64,000 nucleotides of DNA from Oncomelania hupensis (GCA_036898135.1 CM072515.1:47591534-47655533); one strand, 5' to 3'. Shown: positions 31,701-46,300, numbered from the stretch's first letter. Program-made: numbers and translations. Notes: generated by a model from the letters alone, not told the origin.

Positions 31701-34700
31701 AAGTTCAGTAGCCACTTCAAGTGTTCATAGTACAGTGCGAAGGTCATTGACCTTTGCTGGTGCTACGCCTAGTTGCAGTGCAAATGCAGTTTGTGATATT
31801 CCTTCTGCTGGTGCCTCTTCCTCACATGCCTCATTAAACATTTTGGGTGGACATTTTGTTGAGCACAGGGATCCCAGGAGGCGTGTGCATTCTAGGTAAG
31901 CAATCAAAGTTTGTTTTCATTTGTAAACCTTGCACCAAAGCAAGAAATTGCAGCATGAAAAGGCCTAGAGGGACGTTTGAGAAAGAATGTCAGTGTTTGC
32001 GTTTATAAGGATGGCATTCTTTGGTAGATTACAAGTTTTTTCACTTTCATGGTCTTATGGACCAACGTTCTTAGTTTGAGCTCTGGCCAGCCTGGGTGAA
32101 CTCGTTTATATAAGAATCGTGCTATATTTATAAACAAGTCTTTAACCCCTTAACCGCCCAACCCCGAACCTCGTTCGGGGTGATTTTCTGCTTCCTGTGT
32201 GCCCAATCACGAAGGCCGTCCGGGGTTTATTCATCGGCATTCTGTAGTCACCCAAGAAGGGAGGTAACAGCAGTAACTGTTGGCAGAGCAGCTAGAAATC
32301 TCCAACCAACGGTTCTTTCCCTTTGACCGTTATAAATTGTAAAAATTGATATTTGCGCAAATTTTGAAATCTCAGTATATCTCAGTCTTCAGTCATGAAG
32401 CCAAAATGGCGGACGGTGGACGATGAGGGGGTACTACGAGGTCTGTTTTCAGAGGATATTCAGCACTTGAAGTGCTTCAAGAGGTCCTAAATGATCAAGA
32501 AAGTGATGATGAAGACCTTATCACACAAAATTCATATACTGGAAGTAGTTTGTGGACTTTGGCAGCTCTGTGGGTTGTGATTTTGTTACTAGCTGAGTCT
32601 CTACAGCTGTGGAGTATGACGTGTGATACGGACTTGCCATACCATAGACAGGTACCCCTTATTTCTGTGGATGATATAGCAGTGAAGTTGATTTCCAAGT
32701 AGTTTAATGAGTGCTTGATGTTTGCCCTTTTGTTACACCAGTTTTATGTGGTGTTCTGTGCTGCATTTTTTGTGTTGATGTGTGTTTTTATGTTCCAAAA
32801 ATGCTTGACCACGGAAATAAACAAGAATAAATAATTACTTCAAAAATTTACGTCTTGTCAAATGAAACTATTTTTACTTGAAATTGAAGCCAGGGATGTT
32901 ACAAAAAAAACTTGCCAAATATCTAAGAGATATCCCTTCAATTTCAAATGCCTGAATTATTAACGTTTTAGTGAACACACCCTCAAAAGTCAAATTTTTG
33001 CTCCGGCATACAGGAGTACAGGTGCGCTTTTTTATTACGGCAGGTAAGGGGTTAATTATTTTTCATCTTATTATTATTATTATTAGTTACATCACTGCGT
33101 GTAAATATTGCCTTCCAATGGGGAGGGGAGCTTTGTTGATATAATTTATATTTGTTAAAATACTGCTGTAATAAGACCTTTTGCCACCGAAGACTTATAA
33201 AGTTATTTTGTAGTTTGTGCAAACACTGTTACACTAGATTAGTGTTGTTTGTGTGTGTGTGTTGTACTATACTGCAATCAGTCTATCGTATAGCTACGAC
33301 TTATTAAAATTATTGTTGATATTACTAAATATTACTTTCATTGTGACTGCCTGTACTTTAACTGAGTGAGTTTAAGTGAGACCTCTGTGAAGACAACCGT
33401 TGGAACTGGTGAGTATAGTAATGACTCGCACTAGAAAACCCTGAATACACTGCATTTCTTTTATCAATCTAATCATGAAAGCACAAATACAACGTGGTGC
33501 GATTCAAGATGCACTTTGACTAATCACCAATTTCAAAACCTGTATGTCTTTCAAACTATGCTGTCAATCAATAAATATTCAAAGGGGTTTGCCAGCAAGG
33601 TAAAAACTAAGAAAAGAAACAAAAGCACTTGTTAACAATAATCACATGAACATGCTTACTAGATACTTCACACTCACATACAACTTGCAAATCCAGTGAG
33701 CTTTCTGCTTCAAAAGTTATTGTTACGAACGCTAACATCATTCAAGATGTCTTACATTTACAACTTAAAACAAACAAAAACACTTTGAAACTTGCAGAAG
33801 ACAAAAACCACACAAGGGTTGACAAAACCACTGTCCACCGAAATTTACTTCCATAAAAATAAGTGGTCATTACGTACCGCTAAAAATTATTATAAATTAA
33901 TCTTTTTGATCAAGAAAACTTTAGCGTTAACTCGCAACTTCCAGTACAAAGGAAAAACAAACTAAACTTCCAAAGCCGACTTGAACAAAAGCAAAACAAC
34001 TCGAGGAAATCAGTCTCTAAACATAGCTCAGTCACTCTTGCTGAAACAGCTAAGGGGTGGGAAATTCATTATGAAGTGAACTCTGAAAATACAGAAAACA
34101 ATGAAAAAGTATTTACAGTGCAACGTACCTTTGCTCACTCATGGCTGCCGCTTCACACAAAAGGAACACACTCTGATACAGGTATAAAACCATTCCTTCC
34201 CTGCCCTCAATCGTCTTCTCCAACACACGCTCCATCAGGCTTAAACCACCGAACTTCAACTTTGACGAACTGGCAGCCAACGCGCAATTCATGCATGAAT
34301 ATAGGAATGCGAGTCTACTATGTTTTTCTGAGACGTGGTGGAACGATTGTATTAGTGACGAAAGCGTGCGTATCGACGGCTTTGGCACGCCCTGAGATGG
34401 AGACAGACAGCTGAGTGAGAAAGAAAGGGGTGGTGGTGTTTGTATTTATGTCAATAAAAATTATTGCAGTCGTGCCAATGTGACTGTTAGAACGATGATT
34501 AGCACACCTGATGTTGATTTGTTGAGTCTGTCATTGAGGCCTAAGTACCTGCCCCGCGAGTATGGTTAGGTTAGGTTAGGTTAGGTAGGTAGATTAAAGT
34601 CCCGCGTCACATGAGCGAATAGGGGACTGGAGGGTGGGGGGGGGGGGGGGGGGGTAATCGGGTTCTAATCATTTGAGTTTGGTAATGTTTTTGTAACAGC

Positions 34701-37271
34701 TATTTATAGCCACCCTGAAGCCCACCCTGCGCGTGCGGCCGCTCAGATTGCTGATGTTGTAAATTTTTTGCAAATGATTTCTCCTGACGCCCCGAATTTT
34801 ATATTGGGCGATTTTAATTCTTGTGATCTGAAAAAGGCACTTCCTTCTTTTAAACAATATGTAAAATGTGCTACAAAGTACCAAACTGAAAAATAACCTT
34901 GATCGTTGCTACGGCAACATACCAAATGCTTACAAGGCCTTTCAACTCCCTAACATCGGAAAATCCTATCACTATGATGTACATTTGGTCCCTGCATATA
35001 GGCCTATTGTTCAAACAAACCCTGTTGTCACTAAGACTGTCAAATCTGGTCTACAGAATATGTTGAGCAACTTCAGGGTTGCTATGAATGCACAGACTGG
35101 AATGTATTTTTAGACTTCCGATGATGTCGGTGAAGCTACGGATGTTGTTTCTAGCTATATTGTATTTTGTAAGGATGTGATTTTACCTACCAAAACTGTT
35201 AAAGTGTTTCTTAACAATAAACCCTGGGTCTCCGGGTCCCTGAAGCACCTGATCAATGAAAAGAAGATAGCATTTCAGTCAGGAGATAAAATAGAGAGAA
35301 AAAGGGTTCAAAAGAAGCTGATGGATGAAATTAGGTTAGACAAGCAGGAATACAAACGGAAAGTAGAGTCACAGATTCAGTCAGGCAACACGAGGGATGC
35401 ATGGAGAGGTTTGAAAGAGTTAACGGGTCAAAATAGGTCACATACTACAGTTTCAGGCATGTCAAAACAAGAAAACAGACTTTGCTAACAAACCAAAGAG
35501 TGTATGAACAATAAGAGACGGCACTTCATGAGAACAGCGTTCCATACTCAGGAGTTGTTCCCCTTAGCCCTATCTTGCTACAACATGGCAGGAGGAAGGC
35601 GGAAAGAAGGCGATCGAACAAAACAAGGAGGCGACTTTTGCTCGGCAATTCATTGCAAGAATGCCAGTATACAAGCTGAGCTGCAAGGGGAAGTCCTTTT
35701 ACCTGTATCCGCGGGATGAGTTGATTTAACTCAACTGCGCTGAAAAACCCAAAGTTCACACGCTCACCCAGTCGGACTTCTTGAAGTTCACTGAACTTTC
35801 ACTTTCGGTTCAACGTCTTGATTTACTTCAAGAGTAGACCGAGTCGATTGCAGGCCTAAACCCAGTAAACGTGTTTTTTCCAGGTGACGAATTTCAGGTA
35901 GAGAATTATTTTCCTGACGAAATTTAAAATTAAACAGGGGCAACTTTAAAATTAAGCAATGGAATGCCAGGAGGGCACAAATTTATGTCTCTGTCAGTCT
36001 CACGGACTGGTTTGGGTGACTGAACTGGCAGATTTGACCATCTACACAATGATCTGAAGTGATGATGGGTTTCAGAAAGAAAGAAGGCAAGGAGAAAGAA
36101 AAAGAAGGGATCTGTGACCAACAAGTACATGTTGTACGCTTGTTCGCAAATGTGCGCATGCATTTTTCGTTGAAGCAAAGTAGCGCATTATTTTCAGAGA
36201 AATATACCAAGCGAAATCACAAGCTCATGAAACTCAATTATGTATTATATTTATATAAATTATAAACAAAATTCAGGAAATTGTGAAAAACCCCTTTCTG
36301 CTGCAGCTTATTCAGTTGAACATTTTTTGTTAGCATTCACCTCTGCCAGTCATAATTACAAATACAAGTCAGAACATTCACTTTTGCAGTAGAACTTGAA
36401 TTTGCTTGCTTCAACTTGTTGTATTTGTTGTCTTTTTTTTTACTCAGTCGTGACATACTTCGGATTACTCCAACTTTGACTGGATTCCCAACAATTTTGG
36501 TCCTGGATTTTCTTTCTTTTTTTCCTTCCATTTCCACGCAGTTTTGGACTTTGGAGACCAATTTGGAGATTTCAGACTTTTCTGATTGTGTTGGATTTTT
36601 ATATGATTTTCTTTCAAAATTCAATCTCACTGAAAACAAGAATAAAATTGAATGGTTTTGATACAAAAAAGAAATCTCCGCTCTGCTGACGACCGCCTTA
36701 GACTCAAAGTGCCTCGAACCAGACTCGTGTCCGCAGGTCAGCGCTCTTTCTCCTACCAAGCTCCCGTCAACTGGAATTCACTACCTCTTTCACTCCGCCA
36801 GAAGCCGTCTGTACCTTCTTTCAAAATTGCCCTCAAAACCCATTTGTTTTCCCAGTAGTAGCTACCTTGATCTCACTAGCGCTGATCGGCTTGCACAACG
36901 TCTACTGACCTATCACAATTTATGTATTGCACGTGTGTGTATATATATGTGTATATACAGGGTTCAGCCTGACACAAAAAAGCTATGGGCCATTGGGCCC
37001 CTCAGATCAAATTTCAATGGGCCATGATTTCAGCAGTAATTTACGTACATGTAAAAGATAACCTGTAGATATTATTACAGAAATTAAAACAAAATATATT
37101 ATTGTGAGTATGCATGTATTGTGAAGCATGTTTACCAACAAAACAAGGGATCACTCGGGGCTCACACAATCATCTTGCGTAGGATTAGCGGCGGTAGACT
37201 GTAGTTTAACAGCAGCAAACGACAGTCTAGACTGTCCTACCTCAAGTTTAGGTGTTTTTTTTTGTTTGTTT

Positions 37272-37302
<31 letters not shown>

Positions 37303-40300
37303 AGGGGCATTTTCAAAGCGGCACAAAGAAAAACACAAAATCCTCCTTGCACGGACACAACATACGCGCAGACGATAGCAAATTCTGATTTGGAAGAATC
37401 GTACAACACTTCTTATTGGCTGAAAGATCAACATCCGGGCCCTCATAGCCAATCGCTGAACTTGCCTTAGCAAAAGCACGTTTGTCGCCTCCAATACAGT
37501 GCACTGTTATTGTGGTGGCGCACTGGTACCAAAAATCGAAGCGCCATTCGGCCCCTGGCAAGAATTGTAGATGGGTCATTTTTAATTTTTATGCGTCAAT
37601 GGCGCAGGGCGCGCTAGTAAACTGATCCCTGTATATATATATATATATATGTGTATATATATGTGTGTATGTATGTATATATGTGTGTATGTATGTATAT
37701 ATGTGTGTGTATGTATGTGTGTGTATATATATATATGTGTATGTTTAAATTGATTTGATGTATGAATGCGGGAGAATGCGCCTTGAATCACTCGTTTGTG
37801 TGAGATATGTGCGCTATACCTATATAAATTCATGTATTATTATTATTATTATACAACAATGAACAATTTTTTTTTTGGAAGTATGTAAGACATGTACTTC
37901 TGTCTGTTTCCAGAACACTGAACTGTCCTGTCAGTCTCAGCTGCTATTTTGTGTGTGCTGTTGTTGTTGTTGATGGTCTATTGCACACGCAGATCACTAT
38001 CGATGTCATTTCGGAAACAATTGCTTAGTTCCTTGTTGGAATAAAGCATTTCATTTAAATACAAGAGATTTTGTACACGGAGAAAAGGCAGTTTTTCCAC
38101 AATGGCATCGTAGTGTGCAAAGATGTGAAAATGTAACCTTTGCTGTGGTGTGCACCAGAATTAGGATTTTTGTTTTCTGGACACTTTTTTAATGTCGGTC
38201 GCAAAAAAACGTTCTATTAGAATTTAGAGGCTCTTGTATGAAAATAGTATGCACTGCATTTGAGCAAGACACACACAAACATGAAAATAAAACACTAGTA
38301 CTTGCCCAATAGTTTATATTACGGAGTCATAGGAGGAAAAAAAGTGTGAAACCCAAATTCCATTTAATTTCACTGGTTTATTGTCTATTTAATCGGATAG
38401 CCTCCACATAGGTCTAATTAAAGAGTGCCGCTTCTTATTGTTCATACACTCTTTGTAACAAACTCAATGAAATTGAATTTTATTGCAGATTTGAGCGTAA
38501 TGACCTTCAATCAGATCTGACCAGTGTCATTTTGGATTTGGAGGGTAGGATTGGGGAGGGGGGTGCTTCGGCGGGCTTGGAGATCGAGGGCAGTGCAGTC
38601 AAGTCGCTGTTCAGAAATCCGCAAAGCTGTTGGCCCTGACCAAATAGGTGGACTCCTGTGCCTCTCAACTTTCCTCTGTCTTTGCTCTGCTCTTTTCCTG
38701 GTCTCTTCGCTCCTGCACTGTCCCTCTCTGGAAGTCTTCTACAATCTGTCCTGTTCCCAAGTCTAAAAGCCCTCCTGAACTCAACGATTACCGACCTGTT
38801 GCTCTGACTCCTATCGTCTTTAAATGCTTTGAGCGAATCGTTCTGGGCCATCTTAAGCAGCAAACACAGCATCAACTTGACCCACACCAATTCGCATACA
38901 AGCAAAACAGATCCACTGACGACGCAACACTGACCCTACTCAACAATGCATACAATCACCTAGAAAAAGCTGGCTCGTTCGTTCTTTGATTTCATTGATT
39001 TTTCTTCTGCATTTAACACTATTCAACCTCACCTGATGGCAATGAAGCTCCTGGAGCTCCATGTCGACCCTAAACTAATTCTGTGGATCACCAGTTTTCT
39101 CACCAATAGAACTCAAGCCGTTTCCTTTCAAAACTCTCTCTCGGGCACCCTAAAAACTTCTACTGGCTCTCCTCAAGGTACTGTTCTGTCACCGATTCTG
39201 TTCACCCTCTACATTAATGACTGTACTGGCTCACCTCTCATCAAATACTCCGACGACACCGCTCTCGAAGACCTTTCCAATTCTGACATTGTCTACTTTC
39301 AACAAGTCAACCTCTTCTGCACATGGTGCAAAGACAACTTTCTTGACCGTAACATGACGAAGACAAGAAATGACGATCAACTTCCGATGAGACCCCGCCT
39401 CCATCCCCAAACTGTACATAGACGGTGCGAAAGTGGAGAGAGTGACAAATTACAAATACTTGGGGACGATTCTCGACAACAAACTGTCCTTTGACCAAAA
39501 CACAGCTGCGATAGAAAAGAAATGCCGACCTCAACTGTACTGCCTTCAGAAACTCCGTTCTTTGAACATCAGCTGACCCATTCTTTCCTCTTTTTATCGC
39601 TGTTTTATTAAATCAGTTTTGACTTATGGTTTTATCTGCTGGTTTGGAGGGCTAAGTGTATAGAACAAGAGGGTGCTTGACAGATTGGTGAGTGTGTGCG
39701 AGAGTGACGGGTAAAAGACAAAACAGTTTGAGAGAAACTGCATGAATACCGTGTGGTGAGGAAGGCGGGAGTGGTTATGAAAGACACTTCGCATGTTTTA
39801 GCAAAGTATTATGAAATGTTGCCCTCTGGTCGCAGACTGCGTGTGTCTAAATGTTCTCTTGTAAGAACGAAAAACAGTTTTATCCCAAAATCTATTGAGT
39901 TTTTAAATAAGCACTAAGTAATATTTTTGTATATATGATTTTGATGTTTGAGATGTCTTTTAATACTGGAAATTTACTATAGATGTAGACTACTGTGTAC
40001 TTGTTTCATCTATGTATGTATTGTTTTAATGTTTTATACCGATCAGCAATTGTATGTCATAATTTCTCTGTCGAGATAATAAAGTATTCTTGAATCTTGA
40101 AGGTTCAATCATTGCTAAAGTTCAAAATGAAAATCTGACATCGAGGAAACAGCTCACTGAACTACTGCAGACTATGTAGCAGAGAGATGACTTCTCCCAT
40201 CAACTAACAAAAACAGACTGCTGAAAAGTTCACAAAAAATAAATATATATCTTTAAATCTTCAATTTCTATCTTCTAATTGATTCAAACCAAAATAGGAA

Positions 40301-43300
40301 TAACCACTTCTTACAACCAGAAAAATCTCTAACCCAACAGCATTCACTTTACGAAAAATTTGTCTACTAAAAAGGGCTGGTGCAATTATTTGAATACGGT
40401 GATGACAAAATATACACAGCATAAAAGGCTAGGGCAAAGGAGTAGATAAAACCCGACTGGCAAGAAATTTTCGTGACAAAAAACAACAACAACACAAAAC
40501 CCTTAGTTCAAATCAGTCGCCTGCAGTACTCTGAGCTCAGGCAGAAACAGTCATTATTATTATACATTACATGTGCTAGTTTTGTGTTATGACTACAATT
40601 ACTTCCCTTGATTATCATAACTGCTTTCTATGATGAAAACAGCTGGCCTATGATGGGATTGTTCGTAGTGATAGAATTTTAGCATGTGCGTCATGTAATA
40701 TGAATAAGATTAATTAAGAATGATTTTTTTAATGAAAATAACTTACATAAACATAAACCATCCATATTTAACTAGCTTCAATACTAGTATGTTCATACCC
40801 TCCGGCTCAAATCATTATAATAAATGGAAAGTTATCTTAATTGTCTGTGCATAATATGATAATGAATGGTTCTGTCAACCGAATAAAATTAACTGTAAAT
40901 TTGTTAAGTGGGTGTATTTGCGTTAGTACTAGTAGTAAAAAAAGAACTGGAAGAGATTGTGTGTGATAATGATTTTATGTATTATTCTATTTGTTTTTTT
41001 AGTTTTTTTTTTCCTGTTTTTAATCTTATTTTTTTATTGGCTGAGATGCAGTGTGCAGTATGAATTCTCCATTGTGGGTAAAAACCATTTGTTGACTTGA
41101 CTTATTCATTGCAGTTTGTTCAATGCAGTTTGCTTGTTCTGTCAACCTTGGTCAGTATTATAATTTATATAAACATTTGTTGTCATTTCCGACCTCCGAG
41201 GGTGTTTTATTTTAATCTGATTGTGTTTTGTACTGCAGTACAGGACAGGTAGTGTTTACAAAGCCAGGACAACCTGTATCGTCAGTGGCTCAGGTAGTGT
41301 TCTCAAAGCCAGGACAGCCTGTATCATCAGTGGCTCTTACCACTCCCAGCATTGTCTTGTCAGATGGAGATTCAACGATATCTTCACACACTGTTCATGT
41401 TGACACTACCTCCATTACCAGGCTGGGAGCAGCCAAAAGAAAGTAAGTTGTTTTATTTTCTACTCATCCTAATGTTATTTTTGTGATCTTAAATTATGGT
41501 AAAACTCAGTGGTGGATTAGAGAACTATTCTTTAGGTATTAAAGGGTAATGCTTATTCAGTTCAAAATGTTGTTGATTATTCATACTTTTGACCGTGAAT
41601 ACAAAGTGTCATGACTGGACACCATGTTGCGATATGCCTGTGTGCAAAGGCACACGAGAAATTAAAACCCACAATCCCAGTTTTTGTGCGATCAGTCTTA
41701 ATGATCTGCAATGGACACATACTTGTATTCTCTTTCAGTTTTATTAGTTGAAGATGCTCTGCAAACTGTTGCATCGTTTGAATTTACCATTTTCAGATTT
41801 TGTGTATGCAGGCTGCAGAACTCTCCGTAGATCCGCGATTTTCAGAGTAAAAATATTTAAAAAATCCGAGAAAAAAAAATTTCCGAAAGAAAAAGTTCTG
41901 AGAATTTTTTTTTTCCCGAATACCGATCCACATTTTCATGTCGTCTTATTGACAGAGAGGTGCGCCGCCCGCTAATTCTGCTTCACTGTTATAGGCTACA
42001 ACTTTAGAGGGCGCCTCTTATGCTGTACATTTCGCACGTATTGTTGACCTACTGAAAGAAAGGGGCGCCGCCCGCGTATGCTATTCTCTGAGTTTGTAGT
42101 CTATGCGCTAAGTCTGTGAACATCAATAGAGACATTGTAGAACTGTGATTGAAATTTTGTGCGTTAGACTAAGCCGCTTCTTCTGTGATGAACACGCTTC
42201 ATTAAATTTTTTTCAAAATGTCGTGTGCTTCTAGAATTGTCAATCGTGGCGAGACATTTAGTGAAAGCAACCTCTAGAACAAATGGAAAGGCAATTTGCA
42301 CTTTTTTTTTTACCTGTTCATACTACAACAAACAAAAAAAAAAACATCCAGGAAATACAACAAAATGGCCTTTAAAAAATGCCATTTCTCTTTTCCTGAA
42401 TTCCTAACCAGGGCTTTGCCCCTGGACCCCAAAGGGGCCTAGACGGCCCCTAGAACCCGGCCAAACATCAGAGATTTTTCAAAGTTGTTCTGCAGCCTGG
42501 TATGTCACTGCTTGTGAGAGCTACATTTTACACATGAAAGACAGTTTTCACACCTTAACAGTTGTGTTACCATTGTTTTCCTGTACTGCAGAAAGCCACC
42601 AAGAAGACGAAGTGACCAAGCAGCACAAGGGGTTTCGTCCAGTGCCACTGGAAATGAGGTATTGTACTTTTGAATGAAACTGTTACACTGTTTCTTTTCA
42701 TCGCCACCTTTATTTTAACGTTATTTTCATGTAATGCTACATCTTCAGCTTCTGAGAAAGATACAATTACTGCTACTACAGTACAGAGTGCTGAAAACTT
42801 TTCATTTTAGCTGGGCTAGTAACTGTAGCAAAGTTACTCACTCCCAGCATTTCTCACTTGTCACTAAGCAACTTTGAATACAACGGAACAGAACACAGTT
42901 TGCGATTCTATGAAAGCTTGTTACACTCGATGTTGTTTTTCTATCAGTAGTTGATTCAGCCCTGATGCTTGAAATCCTGATAGGTGTAACTCAGATTCGT
43001 TTATCCACGCAACCCGTTCAATCATCAACAAGGCAGGAGTCGACGTATGAAGTTCTCCACTTTTATTCAGCACACATCAACAACTGCATACAATCGCTCA
43101 ATCGCTTTTTCCACTCTACAATTCTAAACTATCAACTTTCCACTTTTTTACAACTTTCTCAACTAACAGCTCTCTCTACTTTCAACTCTCTCTTATTTTG
43201 AAACAGTGCGGCACTTATATAGTCTCTACATACTCCAGAAGAGGCGAGAATACCCCACATGAAACACCACAACCAATCAGAAGTAATTTCATCATCACTG

Positions 43301-46300
43301 TCTCACGTCGTACAACCTTATTTGGAATGGAAGCTTCTATAGTTACCACTAGAATTATCCATACGCTTCGATCGATAGTAAACAACCAGCTCTAGAAAAT
43401 TCTCAAATAATATCGACCAACTAAAATTACCAACGTTATACAAAGCTTCTTCTAACAACAACGCAAAATCAAATCAAAGATAAATACACTCTATTACTGC
43501 ATGCTTAGCAAAATAAAACGATCTGATCTATCGCGCGCTTCACACACGCAAGCCTACTATCGCACACGTCTCCAACGTAACAAAGCTGAAAGGGAGAATA
43601 GAATGAGTGGAGGCATTAGACGGTAGGGAGAAAGTTGCCAACTATGTGGTTTAGGGAGAAGAGAATTTTTATTCGGATTTAACAACCAAGTGAGTGCTGT
43701 CAGTACCTCTGTACTACCAACAATACAAGTAAAAATAACGTATGGATCATTCCTTCTAATCCCATTGTATAGTATAGCATGAGTGTTTATGTTACAGCGG
43801 CAGCTTGACAGGATTCTCACCACCGATCGTTTTGTCACCACACTGGTAGACAAAATCAACAAGAGTCTCTACACTGCCTCCACCACTCAGAGGTCACATA
43901 ACCCTCCTCCATGTACAGCCACAGCAAGAGAGGAAGCTTGTGATTGGAGGGAAGGCGAAGAATGTGTGGCTTCAAGCGATGTACAAGGCAGAGGGGAAAG
44001 CATGTTAAGCCACAATGATGACACCTTGGACGCTGTTCTGAATACGGTACTTTCTGCAATGAAAGATTACATGTTTAACTTGCTTTGTCATGGTTCATAC
44101 AGTTTTGTTTATTTCATTTGTTTTCTTATGGGCATATTTGTTGTGTGTTTGTGGTAGCTGTTGTTAGTTCTGATGAATGGATGGGAAAAGCCCTTTGAGT
44201 GGACTTTGTATCTGGTTTTGTGCTATGTAAACATTATTATTATTGTTAAGTATTGACAGAACTGATGGAAATGTTCCTGTTTATTTTGTGTATTTATTTT
44301 GTATTGATGGGCTTCTTGATGATTTTAGGATCTTCGCAACTTGCCTCAGGATGCCACAGACAACATGATCAACACCATGCTCAATGATCCAGACCTTCAG
44401 AAAATGTTCAAAGTATTTGGCACAGGTAACTGATTTAGCTTCCTTGGTCTTATTCAAGAGTGCTACCGCAATGAAGAGCATTGTGAATTTGATTGTAAAT
44501 GATACATCGCCTGTATATTGTTTTATCATTTATTGTTTAGAAACGTAAAAATGCATCATTGTTATTTTCAGATGGGACTGCATTATGTCGGCATGAGTTT
44601 GGACCAAGAAGCATACCAATCACAGAAGATAATGGTAAGGTCACAGTTTACCTTGAAAATATTTAGTGATGTGTGTTGGCAGAATAACAATGTATAAAAT
44701 CAGGCAGAGGGCATTAGAAAGGGAATTGATAACAATGTCTTAATGAATATTTCCTATAAAAATTGACAGTGTCATGCTGATTTCATGGTATAGGTGATTG
44801 TCTCTCTGGAATATATTTTCCTTCACTTATTATAGGAGAGCCACTGATGAAAGCAAAGCCTGTGGCAACAGTCTTGACTGTAATTCATGGAACATAGCTC
44901 TGCCTTTCAGTAGGTTGTTACATAATTTATTGTGTTACCGGAAAGATGAATGTGACCATTTTGTCTTTTCAGAGACCCATGCTGACCTCCACACCCCTCC
45001 ACCTGTTGATGACCCTCACTCACTCCCCAATTTCCTTGCTACCAGACTGAGTCCTCCTACAATCATCACTGCTGCTTCTACTCAGGAACATTCCGACATT
45101 CTCCAGGAACCTTCCACACATCACCCTACATCACCACCTCACTCCTACTCCCAGTCGCTGACTTTCTCTACGGTTCTGATTGATATGAACAGTATGTCTA
45201 GATTTCCCGCAACATCCACAGTTTCTGTGGAGCATGCTGGTGAATCTGTGCGATACACAGCACCAAGTGTTCCAACTACATCATGTACAGCAATTTCAGA
45301 AGGACACAAACAGCATGTCCCATTGAGTTTTCCAATAAATTCTTCATCAACAGCGGATTCAGAGGAACATCTGAGCATAAACAATGAATCTGTGCACCAT
45401 GCAACACCAAATTTCCCAACCATGTCGTCATCTTCGGCAGTTTTAGAGGGATATTCTGGCGCAAACGATTCTACTGAGCATCTGGATGCATTAAGATTAG
45501 AATTAGCAGCAGTAGAGGAAGATACAGGTGTATTGAATCCTGTACATAATGAATCGTCACAATTACCAAAATCATCACCACCACCAGCAGCTAGTAGTAG
45601 TGACCCTTCACCTGACATTGCCACATTTTGTGACTTGTCTCAAGGAGTAGTACGCACAAACTCTTGTAGTCAAAAAAAAGATTCAAACTCGCAAAATTCT
45701 GTACACGGAGACTCACATTCTCAAGATTCAGAACATAGAGACTCAAATTCTCAAGAGTCAGTACATACAGTCCCATACTCTCAAGAATTGGAATGTAAAA
45801 ACTCAAACTCTCAGAACTTAGTTTGTAGTGATTCAAACTCTTTTGTTTCAGGATGTAGTGATTCAAATTCTCGAGTTTCAGTGCACTCAGACTCAGATTC
45901 TGAAGATTCAGTACTTACAAACTCATTCTCGCCAGACTCTGACTCCAGCCAGAATAGTCTATTCCATACAGTATCATCGGAAAATCAGCAAGCGTCGGAA
46001 CATACAGAGCTGGTCTCTGTAGAACATTCTAGAAGAGGAGATGCTGCTAGCAGAGAAAGAACAGATGTCTGTGGTAAGGATGAAGGAAATAGGTCTTGTT
46101 CACAAAGACGCTCATCTACTGAGCGAGGTGATGCACTATTATCTCTTTATGAAAATAGCGCAGAAACTAGCAGGGGTCAAAGAGGAGATTTTGATGATCA
46201 GCAAACAGTACTATCTGAGGAAGAAAGAACAGTTGAGAGTTGCTTACATTTAGATGAGGGAAGGACAGTATCTATTGAGAAAGAAAGGACAACTCAGAGA

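Larger units (their letters stand above)
36667..37850 (+). mobile_element. L2-like LINE 3' fragment nested in the hAT-like element
   Basis: RT C terminus RNLRSADDRLRLKVPRTRLV, then AGQRSFSYQAPVNWNSLPLS and KIALKTHLFSQ, a short 3' UTR and an (ATT)n end at 37837-37850. The right arm of the inverted duplication has the empty site. Possible TSD ATACAA (36661-36666, 37851-37856) with a slipped CAA. It is itself split by 36958-37631. Confidence 0.7.
35494..38455. mobile_element. hAT-like element with 8-bp TSD
   Basis: TIRs begin CAAAGAGTGTATGAACAATA (35494) and the complement ends at 38455; perfect 8-bp TSD TAACAAAC (35486-35493, 38456-38463). 8-bp TSD and CA start fit the hAT superfamily. Body about 1.77 kb without the nested LINE; no transposase recognised. 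A second copy without the nested LINE is at 62183-63912. Confidence 0.8.
35408..41627. repeat. Left arm of large inverted duplication
   Basis: Matches 58347-64000 in reverse complement at high identity: LINE pieces, a hAT-like element, unique intron sequence and NPAT exon 4. It ends at GGACACCATGT (to about 41627); beyond that the two copies differ. The left limit cannot be set because the right arm leaves the window. Confidence 0.92.

Noticed and set aside
34561..34590. (TTAGG)n telomere-like repeat
   Set aside because: Only about four units, directly next to a retroposon hairpin inside a LINE; it is a retroposon tail, not a telomere.
37582..37833. His/Tyr/Ile-rich 83-residue protein
   Set aside because: Translation of a TATG microsatellite.
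38507..38905. 132-residue open frame, minus strand
   Set aside because: Antisense of the Rex1/Babar-like RT domain; repeated in the right arm for the same reason.
44798..44972. Start of NPAT exon 9 at an upstream Met
   Set aside because: A CTTTTCAG acceptor at 44972 in the right phase shows the upstream open stretch is intron.
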